35,115 nucleotides of DNA from CAIOSQ01 sp044359885 (lineage in GTDB: Bacteria > Pseudomonadota > Alphaproteobacteria > CACIAM-22H2), in the NCBI GenBank assembly GCA_044359885.1, contig JBIKLI010000007.1, positions 1 through 35,115 on the forward strand, written 5' to 3'. The position numbers and the translations under genes were made by a program. The notes beneath the pieces are model-generated. The model was not told the DNA's origin and made no database searches. It worked only from the letters and a program-made list of their open reading frames with translations. How positions within the stretch are numbered: the first letter of the stretch is position 1; every line of letters begins with the position of its first letter. This document shows positions 19,373 to 27,864 of the stretch, piece after piece.

Positions 19373-20512
19373 ATGGCGAGATCTCGCAACAGGCCGGCCG
19401 GGTCGACCGAGGCAGAGCTGTTCGACGACGGGTCGCAGCGCAGCCGCGGCGTCGGCGACGCGCTGCGGGCCGAGCGCGAGCGGCAGGGGCTGCAACTCAC
19501 CGACGTCGCGGCCCAGCTGCGCATCCGCCGGGTGCATCTCGCGGCGATCGAGGCGGAGCGCTTCGATCAGCTGCCAGCAGGCTCCTATGCGACGAGTTTC
19601 CTGCGCTCCTACGCCACCCATCTGGGCCTCGACGCCGCCGAGATCCTGCGCCGTCACCGCATGGAGATCGATGGCGGGCATTCGCGCGTCGAGCTTTCCC
19701 TGCCGCAGCCGTTGAAGGAGAGCCGCCTGCCGAGCGGCCTTCTGGTGGCGGTCTCGGTCGCGATCGCGGCCGTCGCCTACGGTGCCTGGGCACTGCTGGG
19801 CCAGGATCGGGCGCCGCTGCCGCGCGTCGATCCGGTCCCGGCCCAACTCCAGGCCGCCGCCCCGCCGCCACCGCCGCCTGCGGCACCCGAGCCCGCACCG
19901 GTCCCGCCGGCGGCTGCCCCGGAAACGCTGCGGGCGACGCTGCCTGCCGCCGCGCCTGCGCCCGCGCCGGCGACGAATCCGCCCGCCACGGTGCCGGCGG
20001 CGCCTCCGGGGAGCGCCACGGCGCCTGCGGCCGGCGCCGCATCGCCTCCCGCCGCGCCTGCTGCCACGGCGGCGGTCGCATCGCAGCCGACGCCCCGGTC
20101 ACCGGCGCCGTCGGCCCCGCCGCCCGCGCCGGTCCCGGCCGCCACCGCGGTTCCCGCGGCCGCGCCGACGCCGACGCCGCCCGCGGCGGCACCCGCCGCG
20201 CCGGCGGCCGAGCGGGCCCATGGCGACGTCGGCAAGGCGCGGGTGGTGGTGACGGCGCTCGCCGAAAGCTGGGTGCAGGTCCGCGATGCCTCGGGCGCGA
20301 TCGTGTTCATGAAGATCATGCAGGCCGGCGAGAGCTACCACGCGCCCAGCCGCCGCGGCCTGACGCTGACGACCGGCAATGCCGGCTCGATCGAGATCAG
20401 GGTGGACGGCCGGCCGGTGCCGTCCGTCGGACAGGTCGGGCGGGTGCGCCGCGACCTGCCCATCGATCCCGAGGCGCTGACCGGGGCGCCGGGTTCGCGC
20501 GCGGGCGGCTAG
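19373..20512 (+). CDS. rodZ: RodZ-like cytoskeletal membrane protein (HTH-TM-DUF4115)
   Basis: A bitopic inner-membrane protein of 379 residues that in the family links MreB filaments to the wall elongation machinery. An N-terminal helix-turn-helix domain is at about 27-95 (VGDALRAERERQGLQLTDVA, then SYATSFLRSYATHLGL), a single transmembrane helix at about 122-142, and a very long Pro/Ala-rich periplasmic linker at about 150-280. The C-terminal DUF4115 domain starts near ARVVVTALAESWVQV. The linker consists almost only of P, A and a few S/T/V. No ribosome binding site of strength is visible. A cytosolic regulator function for the HTH is less likely given the full RodZ architecture. Confidence 0.9.
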   Translation: MARSRNRPAGSTEAELFDDGSQRSRGVGDALRAERERQGLQLTDVAAQLRIRRVHLAAIEAERFDQLPAGSYATSFLRSYATHLGLDAAEILRRHRMEIDGGHSRVELSLPQPLKESRLPSGLLVAVSVAIAAVAYGAWALLGQDRAPLPRVDPVPAQLQAAAPPPPPPAAPEPAPVPPAAAPETLRATLPAAAPAPAPATNPPATVPAAPPGSATAPAAGAASPPAAPAATAAVASQPTPRSPAPSAPPPAPVPAATAVPAAAPTPTPPAAAPAAPAAERAHGDVGKARVVVTALAESWVQVRDASGAIVFMKIMQAGESYHAPSRRGLTLTTGNAGSIEIRVDGRPVPSVGQVGRVRRDLPIDPEALTGAPGSRAGG

Positions 20513-20530
20513 GCGCCGGCACCAGCCGTC

Positions 20531-20560
20531 TGGCACCCCGGGCGGCTGTTCACGTATAAA
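20531..20560 (+). promoter_or_regulatory. Possible ispG promoter (-10 box)
   Basis: TATAAA at 20555-20560 is a good -10 box in an 85-nt gap of otherwise GC-rich DNA. The facing -35 (TGGCAC at 20531-20536, 18-nt spacing) is poor. A small CAGCCG/CGGCTG hairpin (20523-20548) overlaps this stretch and might attenuate rodZ transcription. Confidence 0.33.
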
Positions 20561-20597
20561 CGTCGGGCGTGCGTCCCGCCGTGCCGACCGAGCCAGG

Positions 20598-21725
20598 ATG
20601 ATGACCTCCAATCGCCCTTACCGCCAGATCCAGCGCCGGCGCTGCCGGCAGATCTCCGTCGGCAGCGTCAGGGTGGGTGGCGATGCGCCGATCTCCGTGC
20701 AGTCGATGACCAACACGCCGACGGCCGACGCGGCTGCCACGATCGATCAGATCCGCCGGCTGGAGGAAGTCGGCGTCGACATCGTTCGCGTGTCCTGCCC
20801 GGACGAGGACTCGACGCGGGCGCTGGCCGAGATCGTCCGCGCGTCCCGGGTGCCGGTGGTCGCCGACATCCATTTCCATTATCGCCGGGCGATCGAGGCG
20901 GCGGAGGCCGGCGCGGCCTGCCTCAGGATCAATCCGGGCAATATCGGCAGCCAGGCGCGGGTCCGCGAGGTGGTCAAGGCGGCGCGCGACCATGGCTGTT
21001 CGATCCGCATCGGCGTCAACGCCGGCTCGCTCGAACGCGATCTGCTCGAGAAATACGGCGAGCCGTGCCCGGAGGCGATGGTGGAGAGCGCGCTCAACCA
21101 CGCGCGGCTGCTCGAGGACGAGGATTTCCGCGAGTTCAAGATCTCGGTCAAGGCCTCGGACGTCTTCCTCGCCGTCGCGGCCTACCAGCAGCTCGCCGAG
21201 GCCTGCGACTATCCGCTCCATCTCGGGGTCACCGAAGCCGGCGCGTTGCGCACCGGTACGGTGAAGTCCGCGATCGGGATCGGATCGCTGCTCTGGGCCG
21301 GGATCGGCGACACGATCCGGGTGTCGCTCTCGGCGGACCCGGTCGAGGAGGTGCGGGTCGGCTACGAGATCCTCAAGAGCCTCGGCCTGCGCCGCCGCGG
21401 CGTCACCGTCATCGCCTGCCCGTCCTGCGCACGCCAGCAATTCGACGTGGTCTCGACGGTGGAGCGGCTGGAGGCGCGGCTGGCCCACATCACCGTGCCG
21501 ATGACGCTGTCGGTCATCGGCTGCGTCGTGAACGGTCCGGGCGAGGCGCGCGAGACCGATATCGGCTTCACCGGGGGCGGCAGCGGGACCCACATGGTCT
21601 ATGTCGCCGGCCGCCAGGATCACCGTGTCAAGGACGTCGACATCGTCGAGCATCTGGCGGAGATGGTCGAACGGCGCGCGGCCGACATCATGGCGGCGGA
21701 CGCCGCGAAGAATGCGGCGGCATAG
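20598..21725 (+). CDS. ispG: 4-hydroxy-3-methylbut-2-enyl diphosphate synthase IspG (GcpE)
   Basis: Penultimate enzyme of the MEP isoprenoid pathway, converting MEcPP to HMBPP with a [4Fe-4S] cluster and reduced flavodoxin/ferredoxin. The 375-residue form lacks the extra domain found in plant and some bacterial proteins. N-terminal VGSVRVGGDAPISVQSMTNT is the family signature. Cluster ligands are C274 and C277 (ACPSCARQ) and C309, with E316 in NGPGEA. A second ATG at 20601 is an equal candidate; AGG lies just before. hisS follows 12 nt downstream, a common ispG-hisS pairing. Confidence 0.97.
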   Translation: MMTSNRPYRQIQRRRCRQISVGSVRVGGDAPISVQSMTNTPTADAAATIDQIRRLEEVGVDIVRVSCPDEDSTRALAEIVRASRVPVVADIHFHYRRAIEAAEAGAACLRINPGNIGSQARVREVVKAARDHGCSIRIGVNAGSLERDLLEKYGEPCPEAMVESALNHARLLEDEDFREFKISVKASDVFLAVAAYQQLAEACDYPLHLGVTEAGALRTGTVKSAIGIGSLLWAGIGDTIRVSLSADPVEEVRVGYEILKSLGLRRRGVTVIACPSCARQQFDVVSTVERLEARLAHITVPMTLSVIGCVVNGPGEARETDIGFTGGGSGTHMVYVAGRQDHRVKDVDIVEHLAEMVERRAADIMAADAAKNAAA

Positions 21726-21737
21726 GGGCGCGGCGCG

Positions 21738-22982
21738 ATGAGCAGACTTCAGCCCGCACGCGGGACGCATGACCTCATGCCTGCGGAGATGCGGCGTCAT
21801 CGCGCGGTCGCGGAAGCGGCGCGTCAGGTCGCCGTCTGCTACGGCTACGACGAGATCGCGACGCCGATCTTCGAGTTCTCGGACGTGTTCCGCCGGACGC
21901 TGGGCGACACGACCGACATCGTCACGAAGGAGATGTACACCTTCGTCGACAAGGGCGGCGAGGAGGTGACGCTGCGCCCCGAGAACACCGCCGGGGTCGT
22001 TCGCGCCGTGCTGTCGAACGGGCTGCTGCAGCAAGGTCCCCTCAAGTTCTTCTACTTCGGCCCGATGTTCCGCTACGAACGGCCGCAGAAGGGCCGGCTG
22101 CGCCAGTTCCACCAGATCGGGATCGAGCTGATCTCGGTTCCCGAGCCGCTCGGGGACGTCGAGGTGATCGCCTGCGGCTGGGCGATCCTTTCGGCGCTCG
22201 GGCTCGGCGATCGCGTGACGCTCGAACTGAACACCCTGGGCGACGCGGAGAGCCGGGCCGCCTATCGCGAGGCGCTGGTCGGCTATCTGCGCGGTCATGT
22301 CGGCGCCCTGTCGGCAGACAGCCGCGCGCGCCTCGAGCGCAATCCGCTTCGCGTCCTCGACTCGAAGGACGACGCCGACCGGCAGATCGTCGCCGGGGCG
22401 CCGCGCTTCGACGAGTTCCTGACCCCGGCAGCGCGCGAATTCTTCGCTCGGGTCGCCGGCGGGCTCGACGCGCTCGGCCTTCCCTACCGTCTCAACCCGC
22501 GTCTGGTCCGCGGTCTCGACTACTACTGCCACACGGCCTTCGAGTTCACGACCGACGCACTGGGCGCGCAAGGCACCGTGATGGCAGGCGGCCGCTACGA
22601 TGGGCTGATCGCCGAGATGGGCGGTCCGCCCGGCGCCGGTGTCGGCTGGGCGGCCGGGGTGGAACGCCTGGCGATGCTGCTGGCGCGCGAGCCCGAGGTC
22701 CAGAGACCGATCGCGATCGTGCCGCTGGGCGAGGCAGCCGAGGCTGCGGCGCTCGCACTGGCCGACCGGCTGCGGCGCGCGGGCCTGCGCATCGAACTCG
22801 GGTATCGCGGCAACATGAAGCGCCGGCTGGAGCAGGCCAACAAGCGCCATGCCCGCGCCGCCGTGATCCTGGGCGAGGACGAGATCGCCCGCGGCGCCGT
22901 CGCGCTCAAGGATCTCGACACCGGCACCCAGGCCGAGGTGTCGCTGGCGGATCTGGACGCCCGGCTGGCCCAGTTCAGGTAG
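21738..22982 (+). CDS. hisS: Histidyl-tRNA synthetase
   Basis: Class II aminoacyl-tRNA synthetase that charges tRNA-His; 414 residues. The N-terminal LQPARGTHDLMP, motif 2 (FYFGPMFRYERPQKGRLRQFHQIGIE in pieces), LRPENTAGVVRA, the histidine-binding LVRGLDYYCHTAFEF, motif 3 GVGWAAGVERLAMLL and the C-terminal anticodon-binding domain are all visible. This is the main HisS and not the HisZ paralogue, since the HisA motifs and the anticodon domain are complete. AGGGG lies about 10 nt before the ATG. The hemA GTG starts 4 nt after the stop. Confidence 0.97.
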   Translation: MSRLQPARGTHDLMPAEMRRHRAVAEAARQVAVCYGYDEIATPIFEFSDVFRRTLGDTTDIVTKEMYTFVDKGGEEVTLRPENTAGVVRAVLSNGLLQQGPLKFFYFGPMFRYERPQKGRLRQFHQIGIELISVPEPLGDVEVIACGWAILSALGLGDRVTLELNTLGDAESRAAYREALVGYLRGHVGALSADSRARLERNPLRVLDSKDDADRQIVAGAPRFDEFLTPAAREFFARVAGGLDALGLPYRLNPRLVRGLDYYCHTAFEFTTDALGAQGTVMAGGRYDGLIAEMGGPPGAGVGWAAGVERLAMLLAREPEVQRPIAIVPLGEAAEAAALALADRLRRAGLRIELGYRGNMKRRLEQANKRHARAAVILGEDEIARGAVALKDLDTGTQAEVSLADLDARLAQFR

Positions 22983-22986
22983 CGCC

Positions 22987-24275
22987 GTGGCGAAAGACCC
23001 GGACGCGTCGCCCGACGCGTTGGCTGGGCTCGCCGTCGTCGGCCTCGACCACCGCACGGCGTCCCCCGCGCTGCGCGACGCCTTGTTCCTGACCGAGCCC
23101 GAGCGCGAGGCCTTCGCCGCCTCGCTGCGCGAAGCCGGGCTTGGCCAGGCCATCGTGCTGTCCACCTGCGACCGGCTCGAAGTCCAGCTCTTCGCGCGCG
23201 ACCCCGCGGCGGCGGCGGCGCGGATCCGCGCCGGGTTTGCCGAACTGGCGCGCACGCGGGGCGTGGCCGGGACGGTGGAGGCGGCGGCGCGGTTCGGCGA
23301 AGGCGCATTGCACCATGTCTTCCGTGTGGCCTGCGCGCTGGAAAGCCGCGTGGCGGGCGAGCCCCAGATCCTGGGGCAGACGAAGGCTGCCGACAGGTGG
23401 GCGCGGCAGGCCGGCATGATGGGGCCGGAACTGGATGCGGCGCTGGGGGCCGCCTACGGCGCCGCCAAGCGGGTGCGCAGCGAGACGACGATCGGCGAAC
23501 GGCCGACCTCGATGGCGGCGGCGGCGCTGGCCGTCGCGCGCGACGTGCATGGCGAGCTGGAGCGGACCACGCTGCTTCTCCTGGGAACCGGCGATCTCGG
23601 CGAGATGATGCTGGAGCTGCTGCGCGGTGCCGGGCTGCGGCGAGCGGCCATGATCGACCTTCGCGCGCAGCGCGCCGAGCCGCAGGCGCGCCGCCTCGGC
23701 ATCAGTCTCGCGTCCTTCGACGCGCTGGCCGACGCGCTGGCGGAGTCGGACATCGTCGTCGGGGCGGCCGGCACCGGACGGATCCTGATCGATCGCGCGG
23801 CGATGATGCACGCCGCGCAGCGCCGCCGCCGGCGGCCGGTGCTGCTGCTGGATTTCGCCGTTCCGCCGGACATCGATCCCGCCGTCGACACCGTGGACGG
23901 GGTCTATCGCTACGACGCCGACGATCTCGAGCGCATCGCGCTGCAGGGGCGTGCCGGGCGCGAGGGCGAGCTCGCGCGCGCCGAGGCGATCGTCGCCGAG
24001 GAATGCGCCCGCTTCGTCGCCGCGCGTGCGCAGCGCGCCGCCGTGCCGCTGATCGCGGCCCTGCGCCGGCGCTTCGACGACGAGCGCCGCCGTGCTCTCG
24101 CCGACGCCGGCGGCGACGCCGCACGGGCGACCGAGCTGATGGGCAACCGGCTGCTGCACACGGCGCAGTCCCATCTGCGCGTCCTTGCCTCGCCGGGCGC
24201 CGATCCGGCCGCGATCGCGGCTGCCGAGGACCTGCTGCGCGCGCTGTTCGCGCTCGACCAGGGGATCACGCCCGA

Positions 24276-24279
<4 letters not shown>
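22987..24279 (+). CDS. hemA: Glutamyl-tRNA reductase (C5 haem pathway)
   Basis: Reduces glutamyl-tRNA to glutamate-1-semialdehyde, the committed step of the C5 route to 5-aminolevulinate. It has 430 residues with the family architecture: GLDHRTASPALRD at the start, catalytic C61 in LSTCDRLEV (the usual text is STCNRTE), RVACALESRVAGEPQILGQTK, the NADPH-domain loop GTGDLGEMMLELL, DFAVPPDIDP and YDADDLE, then the C-terminal dimerisation helices. The start is GTG at 22987, with AGGTAG about 8 nt upstream. It sits between hisS and prfA; the prfA ATG overlaps its stop by 4 nt. Most alphaproteobacteria instead make aminolevulinate with ALA synthase, so its presence is notable. Some canonical residues differ, so activity is inferred. 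Confidence 0.9.
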
Positions 24280-25342
<1,063 letters not shown>

Positions 25343-25346
<4 letters not shown>

Positions 25347-26197
25347 CCACGCGTGGCGCGGCGCTGGCCGCGGGCCGCGCCCGGCTTGCCGCCGCCGGAC
25401 TCGACGCCGTGGCGCTGGAGGCGCGGATCCTGCTCTGCCACGCGATCGGCTGCACGCCTGAGGTGCTGGTCGGCTGGCCGGAGCGGCCGGTCGAGGCGGC
25501 AGAGGCGGCGACCTACGACGCGCTGCTGGTGCGCCGCGCCGCGCGCGAGCCGATCGCCCATCTCGTCGGGCACCGCGAGTTCTGGGGGCTGTCCTTCCGC
25601 GTCTCGCCGGCGACGCTCGTGCCGCGCCCGGACAGCGAGACGCTGATCGAGGCGGCCCTGTCGGGCGGCTCCGGCGGCCCGCCGCCGGCGCGCATCCTCG
25701 ACATCGGAACCGGGACCGGTTGCCTGCTTATCTCGCTGCTTCGCGAGTTGCCGGGAGCGACCGGCGTCGGGATCGACATCGTCCCGGCGGCGCTCGATCT
25801 CGCCCGCGCCAATTCGGTGGCGCTGGGCGTCGCCGACCGTTCGGCATGGCTGCTCCCGCCAGGCGCGGCCGGTGGCCGGTTCGATCTCGTCCTCGCCAAT
25901 CTGCCCTACGTGCCGACGGCGGAGATCGCCACGCTCGATCCGGACGTTCGAGACTGGGAGCCCGCCAGCGCCCTCGACGGCGGCGCGGACGGGCTCGATG
26001 TTTTCCGCCAGGTTTTGCCGCGGCTGCCGACATGGCTGGCGTCCGATGGGCGGGCGCTGCTCGAAATCGGCCCGGGCCAGGCCGCGGCGGTGGAGGCTAT
26101 CGCCGTGCCGCTCGGTCTCGCGCCCGTCCGTCGCTGGCGCGACCTTGCGGGGATCGAGCGGGTCATCGAACTCGCCATCGGCGCGAAATGCGCGTAG
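25343..26197 (+). CDS. prmC: Release factor glutamine N5-methyltransferase PrmC
   Basis: SAM-dependent enzyme that methylates the GGQ glutamine of RF1 and RF2; 284 residues. The N-terminal helical domain is at about 1-75. The linker PIAHLVGHREFWGL and TLVPRPDSETLIE are classical for PrmC, as is motif I ILDIGTGTGCLLISLL. The catalytic tetrapeptide, normally NPPY, reads N186-L187-P188-Y189 here. The ATG overlaps the prfA stop. The remaining PrmC features are intact, so I keep the assignment. A change in substrate preference or rate is possible. Confidence 0.94.
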
Positions 26198-26200
26198 GGC

Positions 26201-26229
26201 TTGGAAAACGCCCGCAAACCCCCTAATGT
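26201..26229 (+). promoter_or_regulatory. Possible promoter of the DUF4167 gene
   Basis: TTGGAA (26201-26206) and TAATGT (26224-26229) are separated by 17 nt, starting 4 nt after the prmC stop. Transcription from here would give a leader of about 150 nt before the ATG at 26389. The leader contains a two-part hairpin (see separate entry). Confidence 0.4.
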
Positions 26230-26305
26230 GACGAATGACCGGGTCGTCGATCCGGAAACGAACGCGGCGCCAGACCGGAAAGAACCGGCCGGCGATCAGC
26301 CGCGA

Positions 26306-26340
26306 CGGAACTGGCCCCGGCACCCGGTGCCGCTGTTCCG
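26306..26340 (+). other. Two-part hairpin in the DUF4167 leader
   Basis: An outer stem CGGAAC/GTTCCG (26306-26311 with 26335-26340) encloses an inner stem CGGCAC/GTGCCG (26318-26323 with 26327-26332), with an asymmetric internal loop and a 3-nt apical loop. It ends 48 nt before the start codon. There is no T-run, so it looks more like a leader RNA structure than a terminator. Function is unknown. Confidence 0.4.
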
Positions 26341-26388
26341 GCAAACGGCCATCCACGGCCAAGGTCTAACTCAACCCGGTCGAGACCC

Positions 26389-26901
26389 ATGAAGCGTCAG
26401 CGGGGCCGTCACAACGGCCGCAAACCTCACCACCATCAGCCCCACAACCCCAATCTTCCGATCCGGTCCCAGACATTCGACTCCAATGGGCCGGACGTGC
26501 GCGTGCGCGGAAACGCCTTCCAGATCCTGGAGAAATACGTCGCCATGGCGCGCGATGCGCAGGCCGCGGGCGACCGTGTCGCGGCCGAGAGCTACTTCCA
26601 GCACGCGGAGCACTATTTCCGGCTCATCAACGAGAGCGGCGGCTACCAGCAGCGCCACCAGGGCCATTCCGGCCACCAGGGCGGGCAGGGCGGTCACGGC
26701 GGCGATCCGCGGGGCAACCCGGGCGCGGGTCATGATCCGCAATCGGGGGGCGCGCAGGTGCAACCGGCGCCGCAGGCCGGCGGCATCGCCGCGATGGCGG
26801 CGCATTCCAGCGGCGGCGCCACGGTGACGCCGACGGGATATGCCGCGATCAACGCGGCCAACGCTGCCAACGCCGGCAACGGCGACGGTCAGCCGGAGTG
26901 A
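26389..26901 (+). CDS. DUF4167 domain-containing protein
   Basis: A 170-residue protein typical of alphaproteobacteria and found next to prmC, as here. The first 22 residues are rich in Arg, His and Lys (MKRQRGRHNGRKPHHH). The DUF4167 core, about 26-85, includes RSQTFDSNGPDVRVRGNA and a helical SYFQHAEHYFRLINE. The rest is a low-complexity Gly/His/Gln tail followed by an Ala/Asn-rich end. The basic start and disordered tail suggest nucleic-acid binding, probably RNA, but this is inference and no activity is known to me. It has its own candidate promoter and converges with the MOSC gene, whose stop lies 16 nt away. Confidence 0.9.
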   Translation: MKRQRGRHNGRKPHHHQPHNPNLPIRSQTFDSNGPDVRVRGNAFQILEKYVAMARDAQAAGDRVAAESYFQHAEHYFRLINESGGYQQRHQGHSGHQGGQGGHGGDPRGNPGAGHDPQSGGAQVQPAPQAGGIAAMAAHSSGGATVTPTGYAAINAANAANAGNGDGQPE

Positions 26902-26920
26902 TCGCTGCCGGCGGCGATCA
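26899..26920. terminator. Hairpin joining the convergent DUF4167 and MOSC gene stops
   Basis: TGATCGC (26899-26905) and GCGATCA (26914-26920) form a 7-bp stem with an 8-nt loop. The first three bases of each arm are the two stop codons. It may serve as a bidirectional terminator, although there is no T-run. Confidence 0.4.
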
Positions 26921-27688
26921 GCCGCCGGATCCGGCGAACGTCACGCCGTCGCCGAGCGCGATCTCTCCGCCATCGACGACGTCCGCGTAGACGCCGCATT
27001 CGGCGTGCCCATAGGCGTCTTCCAGCGCGCGGGGGATGTTGACGTCGCGCTGTCCGCTCCGGGGATCGACATTGGTGGCGGCGCACCGTTCGATCCGGTC
27101 GACGACCCTGAGCCGCGCGCCGCCGATGCGGATTTCCCGGCCGACCCAGCCGAATTCCGACCAGGCAGGCAAGGCCTCGACGTGGATGTTCGCGCGGAAG
27201 CGCGTCGGATCGACGGCGACGCGCAGCACGCGTTCCAGATCGCGGACGCTCTCCAGACCGAGGATCGAGACGCGCTTCTCCGGCACATCGGAGAACATGT
27301 GTCCCGTCGCCGATACGACGCGCGGCGTTCGCCGTGAAGCGGCGCCGGCATAGGCCGCGAAGAACTGCTCGATCACCGTCCGTCCGGCCGGGTCGCCGAG
27401 ATCGCCGTAGGCGACGCGCTTGCCGTCGCGTTCGATCGCCAGCACGCCGGTCGTCGGATCGAAGCGCGTCGTCAGCCTCGCCAGCCGCTCGTCGCGCATC
27501 AGCGTCAGGAAATTCGTCTTCGGCTGCCACAGCGGCGCATCGGGGTCGAACGGCGCGGTGCCGACATGCAGCGCGTAGCGGCGGTCGCCCGGCATGCCTT
27601 CGCCCTGCGACAGGACGACGCGCGTCAGGCTCTCGGCGGAGAGCCCCTTGACCGGAAAACGCTGAAGGCGCGCGACATTGGCTTGCAT
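26918..27688 (-). CDS. MOSC domain-containing protein (YcbX/mARC-like)
   Basis: A 256-residue protein with an N-terminal MOSC beta-barrel domain (MQANVARLQRFPVKGLSAE, then GMPGDRRYAL) and a C-terminal MOSC domain (RCAATNVDPRSGQRDVNI, then HAECGVYADVVDGG). The cysteine of ECGVY corresponds in position to the molybdenum-ligating cysteine of mARC/YcbX proteins, which reduce N-hydroxylated compounds. The ferredoxin domain of YcbX is absent, so an external electron donor would be needed. The ATG at 27688 matches the family start; longer in-frame starts run into the clpB promoter. It diverges from clpB. Confidence 0.87.
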   Translation of the reverse strand: MQANVARLQRFPVKGLSAESLTRVVLSQGEGMPGDRRYALHVGTAPFDPDAPLWQPKTNFLTLMRDERLARLTTRFDPTTGVLAIERDGKRVAYGDLGDPAGRTVIEQFFAAYAGAASRRTPRVVSATGHMFSDVPEKRVSILGLESVRDLERVLRVAVDPTRFRANIHVEALPAWSEFGWVGREIRIGGARLRVVDRIERCAATNVDPRSGQRDVNIPRALEDAYGHAECGVYADVVDGGEIALGDGVTFAGSGG

Positions 27689-27757
27689 CGGCCGGATCCT
27701 GTGGCGAAGGCCGCGCATCTTCGCCGTCGCGGCGCGGCTGTCAATCGGCGCCGGACC

Positions 27758-27786
27758 CTTGCGGCGGCAGGGCCGCCTCGCCATAT
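27758..27786 (+). promoter_or_regulatory. Heat-shock (sigma32/RpoH-type) promoter of clpB
   Basis: CTTGCGG (27758-27764) and CGCCATAT (27779-27786) are separated by 14 nt, close to the RpoH consensus CTTGAAA-N11-16-CCCCATnT. Transcription would begin near 27793, about 70 nt before the clpB ATG. clpB is a classical RpoH target, so position and sequence agree. Confidence 0.68.
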
Positions 27787-27864
27787 CGCGGACGGGCCGC
27801 CGCACGATCGGGGCCCTCGATCCCGTGTCGCCCATCCGGGGACCCCAGCGAGAGGTTCGAACCC

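Noticed and set aside
16613..19846. Long minus-strand open frame opposite ptsP and rodZ
   Set aside because: It crosses two unrelated genes and encodes low-complexity Arg/His/Asp-rich text with no recognisable domain.
19850..20216. Repetitive GCC/CCG-rich stretch that looks like a tandem repeat
   Set aside because: It is the irregular coding sequence of the RodZ Pro/Ala linker, without a fixed repeat unit.
20531..20546. TGGCAC as a possible sigma54 (-24) element upstream of ispG
   Set aside because: The -12 element (TTGCA after 5 nt) is missing; the sequence there is GCGGC.
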